64,000 nucleotides of DNA from Bryobacteraceae bacterium (GTDB lineage Bacteria > Acidobacteriota > Terriglobia > Bryobacterales > Bryobacteraceae), in assembly GCA_026002875.1 (NCBI GenBank), contig BPGE01000001.1, positions 4,526,001 to 4,590,000 of the forward strand, written 5' to 3'. The position numbers and the translations under genes were made by a program. Positions 35,262 to 44,752 of the stretch are shown piece by piece (positions within the stretch are counted from its first letter, which is position 1; each line of letters starts with the position of its first letter). Below the pieces are notes generated by a model, which ran no database searches, was not told the origin of the DNA, and worked only from the letters and a program-made list of their open reading frames with translations.

Positions 35262-37061
35262 ATGACAATCGAGCATCCCGGCATCCGCAATCTCGCCATC
35301 ATTGCGCACGTCGACCACGGCAAAACCACGCTGGTTGACGCCATGTTCCGCCAGAGCGGCATCTTCCGCGCCAACCAGCAGGTGGAGGAGCGCGTCCTCG
35401 ACTCCAACGAACTCGAGCGCGAGCGCGGCATCACGATCCTCGCCAAGACCACCGGCGTCCGTTACAACGGCATCCGCATCAACATCGTCGACACCCCCGG
35501 CCACAGCGACTTCGGCGGCGAGGTGGAGCGCGCCCTGCGGCTGGTGGACGGCGTCATGCTGCTCGTCGATGCCAGCGAAGGGCCGCTGCCGCAAACGCGC
35601 TACGTGCTGATGAAGGCGCTCGAAGCGCGCCTGCCGCAGATCGTGGTCATCAACAAGATCGACCGCTCCGACGCCCGGCCGCAGGAGGTGCTGAACGAGG
35701 TCTACGACCTGTTCATCGATCTCGACGCCACCGAAGAGCAGCTCGAGTTCCCCGTGCTGTACACGATCGCCCGCGACGGCATCGCCCGCACGAGCCTCGA
35801 CGATCCTTCCACGACCCTGGAACCGCTCTTCGAAGCGATCGTCCGCCACATCCCGCCTCCGAAGGGCGACCTGGCGGCGCCGCTCCAGTTCCAGGTGGCG
35901 AACCTGGATTACTCGGAGTACTTCGGCCGCATCGCCATCGGGCGCGTCTTCCAGGGGATGCTGCGCGTGGGCGACGAGGCTGCGGTCATCAAGCTCGGCG
36001 GCGCGGTGCAGAAGGCGCGCATCACGAAACTGTTCACGTTCGAGGGGCTGCAGCGCGTCGAGGAGACCGAAGCGGGACCCGGCTCCATCGTGGCTCTGGC
36101 GGGCATTGAGGGCATCACCATCGGCGAAACGGTGACCGACCCCGAGAATCCGCGCCCCATGCCGCCCATCCAGATCGACGAGCCTACCATCGGCATGGTG
36201 TTCACCATCAACACCAGCCCCTTCGCCGGACGCGAGGGCCAGTGGGTGACGTCGCGGCACCTGCGGGAGCGGCTCGAGAAGGAGCTGCTCACCAACGTCT
36301 CGCTGAAGGTGGAAGAAGCCGGCTCGCCCGACTCGTTCCTGGTGATGGGCCGAGGCGAGCTGCAGCTCGCCATCCTCATCGAGATGATGCGCCGCGAAGG
36401 CTACGAGCTGATGGTGGGCAAGCCGCAGATCCTCACGCGCACCGTGGATGGAAAGGTGATGGAGCCGCAGGAGCTGCTGGTGGTGGACGTGCCGGAAGCC
36501 TATGCGGGCGTCGTGATCGAGAAGACCGGCATCCGCAAGGCGAAGATGACGAAGATGGTCAACCACGGCTCGGGCCGCGTCAGGCTGGAGTTCCTGATCC
36601 CCTCCCGCGGCCTCATCGGCATGCGCAGCGAGCTGCTTACGGACACGCGCGGCACGGCCATCATGAACTCGCTCTTCCACGGCTACATCGAGTGGCAGGG
36701 CGACATTCCGATGCGCACCACCGGCGCTCTGGTGGCCGACCGCCCCGGCACGGCCACCGGCTATGCGATCTACAACCTGCAGGAGCGCGGCGAGATGTTC
36801 GTCACCCCTGGCACCGAGGTCTACGAGGGGATGATCGTCGGCGAAAACGCCCGCCCCGACGACCTGAACGTGAACATCGTCAAAGAGAAGAAGCTGACCA
36901 ACATGCGCGCCTCCACCGCTGACGAGGCCATCCGCCTGGTGCCGCCGCGCCTGCTGAATCTCGAACAGGCCATCGAGTTCATCAACGACGACGAATGGGT
37001 GGAGGTGACCCCGCGCTCCATCCGCCTGCGCAAGAAGATCCTGAAGGCCAACCAGCGCTGA
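35262..37061 (+). CDS. typA: Translational GTPase TypA/BipA
   Basis: 599 residues, the normal length. The G domain has [19 protein letters not shown] (G1), RGITILAK (G2), [14 protein letters not shown] (G3) and [10 protein letters not shown] (G4). EF-G-like domains II, III and V and the BipA-specific C-terminal domain ([18 protein letters not shown] to RLRKKIL) follow. It binds the ribosome and aids 50S assembly and stress growth. A GACAAT -10-like hexamer lies at 35230-35235, 26 nt before the ATG. Confidence 0.97.
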   Translation: MTIEHPGIRNLAIIAHVDHGKTTLVDAMFRQSGIFRANQQVEERVLDSNELERERGITILAKTTGVRYNGIRINIVDTPGHSDFGGEVERALRLVDGVMLLVDASEGPLPQTRYVLMKALEARLPQIVVINKIDRSDARPQEVLNEVYDLFIDLDATEEQLEFPVLYTIARDGIARTSLDDPSTTLEPLFEAIVRHIPPPKGDLAAPLQFQVANLDYSEYFGRIAIGRVFQGMLRVGDEAAVIKLGGAVQKARITKLFTFEGLQRVEETEAGPGSIVALAGIEGITIGETVTDPENPRPMPPIQIDEPTIGMVFTINTSPFAGREGQWVTSRHLRERLEKELLTNVSLKVEEAGSPDSFLVMGRGELQLAILIEMMRREGYELMVGKPQILTRTVDGKVMEPQELLVVDVPEAYAGVVIEKTGIRKAKMTKMVNHGSGRVRLEFLIPSRGLIGMRSELLTDTRGTAIMNSLFHGYIEWQGDIPMRTTGALVADRPGTATGYAIYNLQERGEMFVTPGTEVYEGMIVGENARPDDLNVNIVKEKKLTNMRASTADEAIRLVPPRLLNLEQAIEFINDDEWVEVTPRSIRLRKKILKANQR

Positions 37062-37130
37062 AGCCCAACCCTGCGGCCTGACGCGCCCCGGAGAAGGCGG
37101 GGGATATACTGCCAAACGAGGTTCCCCGCC

Positions 37131-40100
37131 ATGATCCTTCGTCTTTTCGCGGCCGCGGCGCTGCTTGCGGCGCCCGTCCCCGCGCAGGTGACTCTAACCG
37201 AGGGGACGGTCACCATCCCCACCTACATCGCCGGTCCGCCGGACAGGAATCCGATCTTCTACACGGGCCGCGTCTATCAGGGCGCCAAGGGGATGGTCTA
37301 CCCGTACCCGATGCAGGACGCGCTGACCGACGAGAAGCGGGATGTCGCCTATCGCCAGGTCTGCCTCGAAAACGAATACCTGAAGGTCTGCGTCCTGCCG
37401 GAGCTGGGCGGGCGGATCTTCGAGGCAGTCGACAAGACGAACGGCTACAACTTTTTCTACAAGCAGTCCGTCATCAAGCCCGCGCTGATCGGCATGCTGG
37501 GGGCGTGGATCTCCGGCGGCGTCGAGTGGAACATCCCGCACCACCACCGCGCTACGTCGTTCATGCCCGTGCTCTACCGCACGCAGGAGCACAAGGACGG
37601 CTCGAAATCAGTCAGCGTGGGCGAACTCGAGCTGCGCGACCGCATGCGGTGGGCGGTCACGCTGACGCTGCGCCCGGGCTCGTCGCTGCTGGAAGCCCGC
37701 GTGGTGGCGCTGAACACGGCGCCCGTGCAGAATTCCCTGCTCTACTTCGCCAACGTCGCCGTCCACACAAACGAAAACTACCAGGTGATCTTCCCGCCCT
37801 CGACGCGGTTCGCGACGCAGCACGCCAAGCGCGAGTTCGCCCGCTGGCCCATCGCGGACACGGTCTATGGCGGCGTCGATTTCACCCGCGGCGTGGATGT
37901 CTCGAGGTGGAAGAACCACCCCAGCCCCATCTCGATGTTCGCGTGGAACGACACCGACGACTGGCTGGCGGGATACGACCATGGCCGGCAGGCAGGCACG
38001 CTGCACGTCGCCGATCACCACCAGGTTCCGGGCAAGAAGTTCTTCACCTGGGGCGTTGGCCCTTCGGGCAAACTCTGGGACAAGATCCTTTCTGACACCG
38101 ACGGGCCATATCTCGAGCTGATGGTTGGCGCCTGGAGCGACAATCAGCCCGATTACTCCTGGCTGCAGCCGTACGAAGTGAAGATGGTGACGCAGTACTG
38201 GTATCCGTTCCACTCGATCGGCGGCGTGCAGAACGCGACGCGCGAGGCGGCGCTCAACCTCGACATCCGGGACGGGAAGGCGGAAGTGGGGTTCTTCGTG
38301 ACAAGGCCGTACCGCAAGGCGCGCGCCAGGCTCGAGCGCAATGGACAGGCGATTTGGGAGCGCACGGCCGATCTCGACCCGGCGCGCCCGCTGAAAGAGA
38401 GCGCCGCGCTGCCCGCCGGCGTGAAGCCGCATGAAATCAGAGCCGTGCTGTATGACCTGGGGGGCAGGGAACTCGTCTCCTGGCAGCCCGAGCCGGCGCC
38501 CGCCGGCAAGGAGCCCCTGCCGCCTCCGGCGGCGCCGCCGCAGGAGCCCAAGGCAGTGCCCACCACGGAAGAGCTCTACCTGACGGGACTGCGGCTCGAG
38601 CAGTTCCACAGCCCGGCTCTCGAGCCCGACCCTTACTACGAGGAAGCCCTGCGCCGGGACCCCGGCGACATCCGCAACAACACGGCGCTGGCCATCCTTT
38701 ATCTGAAGCGCGGCAGGTTCGCTGAAGCCGAACAGCTCCTGCGGCGCGCCGTGGCGCGCGTGACGGCCAACTACACGCGCCCGAAAGACGGCGATGCGCT
38801 GTATTACCTGGGGCTCGCGCTGCAATACCAGGGCCGGGCGCGCGAAGCGGAAGACTGGTTCCAGCGCGCGGCATGGAACCATGCGTGGAAAGCCGCCAGC
38901 GACTACCGCATCGCCCAGATCCGCGCGGCGCGCGGCGAAGTGCTGGACGCGATCTCGTATTGCGACCGGGCGCTGGTGACGAATGCCTGGCACACGCCGG
39001 CGCTGTTTCTCAAGTCGATGCTGCTGGAGCGGCAGGGGCGCGGCGGCGAAGCCTCGCAGGCGCGGCAGCGCATCCGCGAAATCGACCCCATCGACCCGCG
39101 TGCGTCGCGCGACGGCGCGGAGCTGGCGCGCATCTTCAAAGAGCAGCCCGCCGAAGGGCTCGAGATGGCCATCGAGTGCCTCCACGCCGGCCTGCATCTG
39201 GAGGCGAACTGGATTCTGGACCGCATGCCGCAGGCCAATGTGCAGGCGCGCTACCTGCGCGGCTGGCTGATGGAGCGGCTCGGGCAGAACGAGACGGCGG
39301 CGGCGCACTACCGGCTGGCGTCCTCGCAGCCGCATGACTCCGTGTTTCCCTTCCAGATCGAGATGATCGGCGTGCTGCGCGCCGCCATGCAGGCGGACCC
39401 GCAGGACGCGCGTGCGCCGTATTATCTCGGCCTGCTGCTCTACGACCGGCAGCCGGAGGAAGCCGTGCGGCTGTGGCAGCAGACAGCGAAGCTCGACCCG
39501 TCGTTCGCGCTGGCCTACCGCAATCTCGCCGTGGCGTACTCGCGACAGCCCGATGGAGTGCCACGCGCGATCGAAGCCCTTGAGAAAGCCATTTCGTTGA
39601 ACAGCGGCGACGCGCTCTATCTGTTCGAGCTCGACCGGCTGTACGAGTTCGCGCGCGTCCCGCTCGAGAAGAGGCTGGCTCTGTTTGAGAAGCACCGCGC
39701 CACGGCCGAGAAGCGCGACGACGCCATGAGCCGGCTGGTCACGCTGCTCGCTCTGACCGGCAGGCACGAGGAAGCCATCGCGATCATGGAGAAGCGCCAC
39801 TTCCATCTCTGGGAAGGCGGCGCCCGTTTCAACGTGCAGGACGCCTGGACGGACGCGCACCTGCTGCGCGGCCACCAGCGCATGGCCGCGAGAGAGTACG
39901 AGGGCGCGCGGAAGGACTATCTCGCGTCGGTCGAGTTTCCGGAGAACCTCGAAGTGACGCGGGGCTACCGCGGCTCGCGCCTGCCCGAGGCGTACTACTA
40001 CGCCGGGCTGGCGGCGGAAGCGGGCGGGCGGAAGGCGGAAGCGGAGAAACTGTGGAAGGAGTCGGCCGGCGCGCTGCTCGGCACCGACGAAGAGCCGCAT

Positions 40101-40427
40101 CCAAGCGTGGACGCGGGCGCCGCGCTGCTCTACTATCAGGCGCGTTCGCTCGAGAAGCTTGGCCAGAGCGCCCGCGCGCAGCAGTTGTACAAGGTCCTGC
40201 TCGCCGAGGCGGAAAAAGCGCTCGCGGGCCAACGGGAGAGCGCGTTTTTCGCCAAGTTCGGCGAAGGACGCCCGCCCTGGATGCGGCAGGCGAATGCGCG
40301 CCTCGCCGCCGGCCTCGCGCATCTCGGCCTCGGCCGCAGAGAGCAGGCTCGCGCGGAATTCCAGAAGGCGCTTGAGCTGAACCCGTACCTGATGGAGGCG
40401 CGGCTGAAGCTGGACGAGCTGCGCTGA
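37131..40427 (+). CDS. Secreted DUF5107 domain and TPR-repeat protein
   Basis: 1098 residues. Signal peptide at about 1-19 (cleavage after VPAQ). The N-terminal beta-sandwich-like DUF5107 region (about 50-350) is recognisable from PELGGRIFEAVDKTNGYNFFY and GGVEWNIPHHH, as in galactose-mutarotase-like carbohydrate proteins. A Pro-rich linker lies near 445-475. About 600 residues of TPR repeats follow (for example TALAILYLKRGRFAEAEQLLRRAV, YYLGLALQYQGRAREAEDWFQ). It probably binds or modifies a glycan outside the cytoplasm. TATACT at 37105-37110 may be its -10 box. Confidence 0.85.
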   Translation: MILRLFAAAALLAAPVPAQVTLTEGTVTIPTYIAGPPDRNPIFYTGRVYQGAKGMVYPYPMQDALTDEKRDVAYRQVCLENEYLKVCVLPELGGRIFEAVDKTNGYNFFYKQSVIKPALIGMLGAWISGGVEWNIPHHHRATSFMPVLYRTQEHKDGSKSVSVGELELRDRMRWAVTLTLRPGSSLLEARVVALNTAPVQNSLLYFANVAVHTNENYQVIFPPSTRFATQHAKREFARWPIADTVYGGVDFTRGVDVSRWKNHPSPISMFAWNDTDDWLAGYDHGRQAGTLHVADHHQVPGKKFFTWGVGPSGKLWDKILSDTDGPYLELMVGAWSDNQPDYSWLQPYEVKMVTQYWYPFHSIGGVQNATREAALNLDIRDGKAEVGFFVTRPYRKARARLERNGQAIWERTADLDPARPLKESAALPAGVKPHEIRAVLYDLGGRELVSWQPEPAPAGKEPLPPPAAPPQEPKAVPTTEELYLTGLRLEQFHSPALEPDPYYEEALRRDPGDIRNNTALAILYLKRGRFAEAEQLLRRAVARVTANYTRPKDGDALYYLGLALQYQGRAREAEDWFQRAAWNHAWKAASDYRIAQIRAARGEVLDAISYCDRALVTNAWHTPALFLKSMLLERQGRGGEASQARQRIREIDPIDPRASRDGAELARIFKEQPAEGLEMAIECLHAGLHLEANWILDRMPQANVQARYLRGWLMERLGQNETAAAHYRLASSQPHDSVFPFQIEMIGVLRAAMQADPQDARAPYYLGLLLYDRQPEEAVRLWQQTAKLDPSFALAYRNLAVAYSRQPDGVPRAIEALEKAISLNSGDALYLFELDRLYEFARVPLEKRLALFEKHRATAEKRDDAMSRLVTLLALTGRHEEAIAIMEKRHFHLWEGGARFNVQDAWTDAHLLRGHQRMAAREYEGARKDYLASVEFPENLEVTRGYRGSRLPEAYYYAGLAAEAGGRKAEAEKLWKESAGALLGTDEEPHPSVDAGAALLYYQARSLEKLGQSARAQQLYKVLLAEAEKALAGQRESAFFAKFGEGRPPWMRQANARLAAGLAHLGLGRREQARAEFQKALELNPYLMEARLKLDELR

Positions 40428-40439
40428 AGGCTCGTGCGG

Positions 40440-41468
40440 TTACAGACTGGCCCGCAGGACGCGGCTGTGGTAGGAACAGCCGTAGCCGAGCTTCGGATCC
40501 TTGTAGGGCTCCAGATGGCCGTCGGCAGCCTGGGTGCGTGAAGAGCCCAGCAGGGACGTGATCTGGTCTTTCGTGAGCGGCTGGAAGCCGCGGGCGATCT
40601 TCACCATGAACTGGAGCTGCTCGCGGTTCAGGATGCCGCAGATGACGGTCGCCACGGGCAGAGACAGTGCATAGCGCCGCCCGAGTTCCGCGCTGACGCC
40701 CGCCTCGAGCACCGGCGGTTTCATTCCGCCGCCGAGCGACTTCATGCCAAGCACGGCAATGTCCCGTTTGCGGCAGACGGGCAGCACATCGCGCTCGAAG
40801 CTCAGGTAGTGGCTGTCGAGAACGTTCAGCGGCATCTGCACCGTGTTCCACTCGAATGGCAGCGCCAGCATCTCCAGATGCGCTTTCGGGTTCATATGGC
40901 CGGTGAAGCCGATGAAGCGCACTTTGCCGGCTTTCTGCGCCTCGAGCGCCGCCTTCAGCGCGCCTTCCTGGATGCGTTTGGCGTCGCCCTCGTACTGAAT
41001 GGCGTGGAACTGGAGCAGATCGATGCGGTCCGTGCGCAGGCGGCGCAGCGAATCCTCGATGTGCTTTCTGGCGCCTTCCAGATCGCGCGCGCAGACCTTG
41101 GTCATCAGAAAGACCTTTTCGCGGAAGCTGCTGGGCTGCAGCGCGCGGCCCATCACTTCCTCGGCGCGCCCGTTGTGGTACTCCCAGGCGTTGTCGAAGA
41201 ACGTGACGCCGAGATCGATGGCCTCGTGCATCAGGCGGATGCTCTCTTCATCGCTTTTCTCGGCTACGGCGTGCCAGCCGCCGTAGCCGATGATCGGCAC
41301 GCGGACGCCGGTTTTGCCCAGCGGGCGCGTGGGAATGCCGGCGGGACCGGGCTGCTGCATGGCCAGCACTTCGTCGCGGAACGCGGCGGCGCCGGCGAGG
41401 GCGGCGAGCACGGCGCGGCGCGTGGGACGCGCATGGGGATTCGGGAGAACGGGTTCGCGGTCGTTCAT
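40440..41468 (-). CDS. Tat-signal aldo/keto reductase
   Basis: 342 residues. The N-terminus, PTRRAVLAALAGAAAF, is a twin-arginine-type signal. The mature part is an aldo/keto reductase barrel: PLGKTGVRVPIIGYGGWHA, catalytic Asp/Tyr in FFDNAWEYHNGR, Lys in LMTKVCARD and His in LLQFHAIQ, with an NADP-binding region near GILNREQL. Export through Tat would mean a folded, cofactor-loaded periplasmic enzyme. It converges with the DUF5107 gene and diverges from a Tat-signal sugar-isomerase-like gene, suggesting periplasmic sugar modification. Confidence 0.85.
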   Translation of the reverse strand: MNDREPVLPNPHARPTRRAVLAALAGAAAFRDEVLAMQQPGPAGIPTRPLGKTGVRVPIIGYGGWHAVAEKSDEESIRLMHEAIDLGVTFFDNAWEYHNGRAEEVMGRALQPSSFREKVFLMTKVCARDLEGARKHIEDSLRRLRTDRIDLLQFHAIQYEGDAKRIQEGALKAALEAQKAGKVRFIGFTGHMNPKAHLEMLALPFEWNTVQMPLNVLDSHYLSFERDVLPVCRKRDIAVLGMKSLGGGMKPPVLEAGVSAELGRRYALSLPVATVICGILNREQLQFMVKIARGFQPLTKDQITSLLGSSRTQAADGHLEPYKDPKLGYGCSYHSRVLRASL

Positions 41469-41591
41469 GACGGCTCCTGATGTCTGTTCGATGCTTCCGC
41501 GGCGGGAGCGGCTTCAGACAGACTACCGTCCGGCGCCCCCGGGCGCCAGGGAGGTGCGCCACGGCGGCGCGCCTCTGCTAGACTCGGCCAC

Positions 41592-42500
41592 ATGAAACCG
41601 CAGGATGCGCCGCAGGGAGCATGGACGCGGCGGGCGTGGCTCGCCTCGGCAGGATCACTCGGCATGGCGGCTGCGCAGCCCCGTCCGGCGAGGCTCGCCG
41701 GATCCGGCGTGCGGCTCGGGCTCAATGTCTACTCGTTCAACCAGCCGCTGCGCGACGGGTCGATGACGCTGATTGACGCCGTGCGCTTCTGCGCGGAGCA
41801 CCGCATCGCGGGGATCGACACCACCGGCTACTATTTCCCGGGCTATCCGGCAAAGCCGCCGGAGGAGTTTGTTCGGCGGCTCAAACGCGAGGCGTTTCTG
41901 CACGGCGTGGCCATTTTTGGAACGGGCGTCCGCAATGACTTCTCGCTGCCGGACGCGGAGGCGCGGCGGCGCGAAGCGCAGCTGGTGAAGGACTGGATCG
42001 AGGTTGCCGCCGCGCTGGGCGCGGGCGTGATCCGCGTGTTCAGCGGACGCAGCATCCCGGAAGGGCACTCCTTCGAGCAGGTGCTTGGCTGGATGGCGCC
42101 GCTGATGCGCGACTGCGCGGACTACGGCGCGCGGCACGGCGTCATGATTGGAGTGCAGAACCACGACGACTTTCTCAAGACGGCGGAGCAGACCATCCGG
42201 CTGGTGGAAGCGGTGAAACACGAATGGTTCGGCGTCATTCTCGACGTGGGCAGCCTGCGGCAGGGCGATCCGTATGCGGAGATCGCGCAGCTGGTTCCGC
42301 ACGCCATCTCCTGGCAGCTGAAAGAGAATGTCGCGCCCGGCGGAAAGGAGGAGCCCACGGACATGAAGAGGATCCGGTCCCTGATCGACGCGCACGGCTA
42401 CCGGGGCTGGCTGCCGGTGGAGACGCTGGGCGCGGGCGATCCCCGGGAGAAGCTCGCGCGGCTGCTCGCGCGCGTGCGGGAGGCGTTCGGACCATGCTGA
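41592..42500 (+). CDS. Tat-signal sugar phosphate isomerase/epimerase-like TIM barrel
   Basis: 302 residues with a twin-arginine signal (WTRRAWLASAGSLGMAAAQ) and an AP-endonuclease/xylose-isomerase type barrel: RLGLNVYSFN, GIDTTGYYFPGYP, GAGVIRVFSG, IGVQNHDDF, VILDVGSL and WLPVETLG, whose Glu/Asp/His positions resemble the metal ligands of the family. The substrate is unknown. TAGACT at 41579-41584 sits 7 nt before the ATG. Its stop overlaps the next start by 7 nt, so the cyclase is co-translated. Confidence 0.82.
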   Translation: MKPQDAPQGAWTRRAWLASAGSLGMAAAQPRPARLAGSGVRLGLNVYSFNQPLRDGSMTLIDAVRFCAEHRIAGIDTTGYYFPGYPAKPPEEFVRRLKREAFLHGVAIFGTGVRNDFSLPDAEARRREAQLVKDWIEVAAALGAGVIRVFSGRSIPEGHSFEQVLGWMAPLMRDCADYGARHGVMIGVQNHDDFLKTAEQTIRLVEAVKHEWFGVILDVGSLRQGDPYAEIAQLVPHAISWQLKENVAPGGKEEPTDMKRIRSLIDAHGYRGWLPVETLGAGDPREKLARLLARVREAFGPC

Positions 42501-43249
42501 GGCTGGAGGAAATTCTGGGTGCGGCGCGGGGCGCGCGGCTGGTGGATCTCGCGCAACCTTATTATCCTAGGATGCCGCACTGGCCGACGCATCCGCCGTT
42601 CGCCGCGGCGCGGACCAGGGAGCACGGGGACTTCGTGCTGGCCAACGGCGCGTCGAGCTCGGCGGAGCTGATCGCCCTGGGCACGCACGTCGGCACGCAC
42701 ATCGACGCGCTGTGCCATTTCTCGATGGACGGGCGGTTCCATGGCGGGCTGGAAGCGCGCGCCCTGGGCATCGACGCCTTGCCGCCTCTTGTGGCGCGCG
42801 GGCTCCTGTATGATGCCGCGCCGGGCGGCGAGCTGCCGGAAGACTGCGAAATTTCGGCGGAGGATCTCGAAGCCGGACTCGCGCCGCTCGAGCCGCGCGC
42901 CGGGGACGTGGTGCTCGTGCGCACGGGGTGGGGCGCGCGATGGCGCGACGCGCGCCGGTTTCTCAACGGGCAGCGCCAGCCGGGGCTCTCCCCTGGAGGG
43001 GCGCGGTGGCTCTCGTCGAGAGGCGTGCGGGCCATCGGCGCGGACAACGTGGCTCTGGAGCGCATTCCGTCGCCTCAGATGGACGTGCACGTCCATCTGC
43101 TGGTGGAGGCTGGCATCCCCATCATCGAGTGCCTGAATCTTGAGGAATTGGCCGCTGCGGGCGCCCGCGAGTTTCTGTTCGTTGCTGCGCCGCTGAAAAT
43201 CGAAGGCGCGACGGGCGCCCCGCTGCGGCCTTTTGCGCTGTTCTTCTGA
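42494..43249 (+). CDS. Cyclase/kynurenine-formamidase-like hydrolase
   Basis: 251 residues beginning at the ATG 42494, inside the end of the isomerase-like gene. The metal motif HxGTHxD is seen as His65-Val-Gly-Thr-His69-Ile-Asp71 in LGTHVGTHIDALCHF, defining the cyclase (PF04199-like) family that includes kynurenine formamidase and isatin hydrolase. GDVVLVRTGWG, GADNVALERI and HVHLLVEAGIPIIECLNLEEL also fit. It should hydrolyse an amide or lactone ring, with substrate undetermined. Confidence 0.85.
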   Translation: MLRLEEILGAARGARLVDLAQPYYPRMPHWPTHPPFAAARTREHGDFVLANGASSSAELIALGTHVGTHIDALCHFSMDGRFHGGLEARALGIDALPPLVARGLLYDAAPGGELPEDCEISAEDLEAGLAPLEPRAGDVVLVRTGWGARWRDARRFLNGQRQPGLSPGGARWLSSRGVRAIGADNVALERIPSPQMDVHVHLLVEAGIPIIECLNLEELAAAGAREFLFVAAPLKIEGATGAPLRPFALFF

Positions 43250-43259
43250 TCTCCATCTT

Positions 43260-44138
43260 TCACGCGGCAGACCGGGAAACGGCGGCAGCCGCCCGCCTCG
43301 AAGGCGCGCGGAGAGCCCACACGAGGAGAAATGCGTGGACGAACGAGTCCGCGCCGATCTCGAGGGCGTGGATCAGACGGAGATTCGGCGGCATCCAGAA
43401 CGCCGTGCTGAGTCCGTACAGCCCCACCAGCACCCACCACGCCCAGCCCAGCCGGACGGCAAGCGGCCGCCAGGCGCCGCTCCAGAGCAAGACCAGCGGG
43501 AGCACAGAGCCCAGGAACAGCAGACTGCGCCCGAGCTGGGTGGCCAGAATGACGCTCATCGGCGGCAGCGCCAGGCCGGCCACGCCCTGCCGGTATGGGT
43601 CGATCACCAGCGGGCTGATGAGCGATCCGAAGAACAGGTAGGCAAGAGGGAATGCGAGCCAGGCGATGGCGAACCGTCCCGCCCAGGCAGCCGCAGAGCG
43701 GTGCGGCACGGGCGCAGGGCGGGAGTCTCTGGCGGGAAACGCGGCAGCAACGGCCAGCCCAAGCGCGAGGCAGGGCAGGATGTAGAAGACGCACATGCCT
43801 GCCAGTGCGCCCGGACCAACCATCGTGCTGAAGATCCGCGCTTCGATCATCGTGTTCAGGCCGAGAGCGACATAGGCGAACAGGGCGAGGCTGGCGGAGC
43901 GCACTGCGAAGCCGCCCGCCATCCGCGCCGCCAGCGGCGCCAGAGCCAGCGGCAGCAGCGGAGACACGAGCAGCGAGGCCAGCGCCATGGCCTGCCGGTT
44001 CACGCCTTCCGGGACGGAGATCATCGCCAGGCCGAGCGCCGAGACCAGCGGCGCGGACAGGGAGATGGCGCAGGCGAAGACGAGACCGCAGAGGACGATC
44101 CTGGCCGCGAAGGCGGCCTTACGGGATATCGGGGACAT
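43260..44138 (-). CDS. Polytopic membrane protein paired with PadR regulator
   Basis: 292 residues from the ATG at 44138 with about 7-8 hydrophobic helices (for example FAARIVLCGLVFACAISLSA, VILATQLGRSLLFLGSVLPLVLL). I recognise no family. The start lies 20 bp inside the end of the upstream padR-like gene, an overlap that implies coupled translation. PadR regulators often control an adjacent transporter or membrane protein, so this is the likely target. The frame extends upstream, but only as the shadow of padR. Confidence 0.75.
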   Translation of the reverse strand: MSPISRKAAFAARIVLCGLVFACAISLSAPLVSALGLAMISVPEGVNRQAMALASLLVSPLLPLALAPLAARMAGGFAVRSASLALFAYVALGLNTMIEARIFSTMVGPGALAGMCVFYILPCLALGLAVAAAFPARDSRPAPVPHRSAAAWAGRFAIAWLAFPLAYLFFGSLISPLVIDPYRQGVAGLALPPMSVILATQLGRSLLFLGSVLPLVLLWSGAWRPLAVRLGWAWWVLVGLYGLSTAFWMPPNLRLIHALEIGADSFVHAFLLVWALRAPSRRAAAAVSRSAA

Positions 44139-44676
44139 GAGATTTCCTCCAGACGGCGCGCGTGCGGCGCGCCCATTGCGCCGTGGCCCGGTAGGCGGCG
44201 ATGCCGTGCTCGAGAGCCAGCCTTCCGGTTGAAGATGGCGGGTCCGCCGCCGACCGTGCGTACAGGCGCAGTTCGTTGACATAAGCAGACGCGGCTTCGG
44301 CGAGTTGGCCGAGGAAGCGGTCCACGGAAGCGGCATCGAGATGTTGGTCCATGAAGGCGAAGCGGAGCAGCAGTTCGTCCATGCGGCGTACAATGTCCTC
44401 GCGCGTGATCTCCGCGCTCAGCCAACGGCGCAGTGCAGCCAGGCCAGAACGGGCCGGCGCGAGCAGGCGGCTGCCTGCGCGCGCGCCCGGCTGTCCGGTG
44501 GCGCGGATCAGGCCGTCCCGCTCCAGACGCGCGAGCGCAGGATAGATGGAGCCCGGACTGTCGCTGAAGACTCCCATGGGCGTGGCGGCGAAGATCCGGC
44601 GGAGTCCGTATCCGGTCATGGGCTGCCGGGCCAGAAGCCCGAGCAGCGCGTATTCAAGCGAGGGGCGGCGCTCCAT
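44119..44676 (-). CDS. PadR-family transcriptional regulator
   Basis: 185 residues. The winged helix (about 5-85) has LEYALLGLLARQPMTGYGLRRIF and GSIYPALARLERDGLI, the classic PadR recognition region. The C-terminal half (about 95-175) is helical, as in the dimerising type-2 PadR proteins. Of two adjacent ATGs I choose 44676 because GGAG is then 6 nt upstream. Two inverted repeats over its own promoter and start point to autorepression, with the ligand probably a small aromatic or a drug-like compound. Confidence 0.88.
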   Translation of the reverse strand: MERRPSLEYALLGLLARQPMTGYGLRRIFAATPMGVFSDSPGSIYPALARLERDGLIRATGQPGARAGSRLLAPARSGLAALRRWLSAEITREDIVRRMDELLLRFAFMDQHLDAASVDRFLGQLAEAASAYVNELRLYARSAADPPSSTGRLALEHGIAAYRATAQWARRTRAVWRKSHVPDIP

Positions 44677-44677
44677 C

Positions 44678-44709
44678 ATACGCTCCGTATCATAACAGTA
44701 CGCAGCGTA
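44678..44709 (-). promoter_or_regulatory. Tandem operator dyads for the PadR regulator
   Basis: Two related dyads: ATACG-CTC-CGTAT (44678-44690) and TACGC-A-GCGTA (44699-44709), with centres 20 bp apart, two helical turns. They span a TATGAT -10-like box (minus strand, 44689-44694) and the padR ribosome-binding site, and lie 44 bp before the divergent SDR start, so both genes may respond. Confidence 0.6.
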
Positions 44710-44752
44710 TTGACAGAAGTTCCGCGGCGCGGCGCTTTCTTCTGGTGGCAGA

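Noticed and set aside
44710-44715. Perfect TTGACA on the plus strand before the SDR gene
   Set aside because: No -10-like hexamer lies 16-18 bp downstream; the sequence there is GC-rich.
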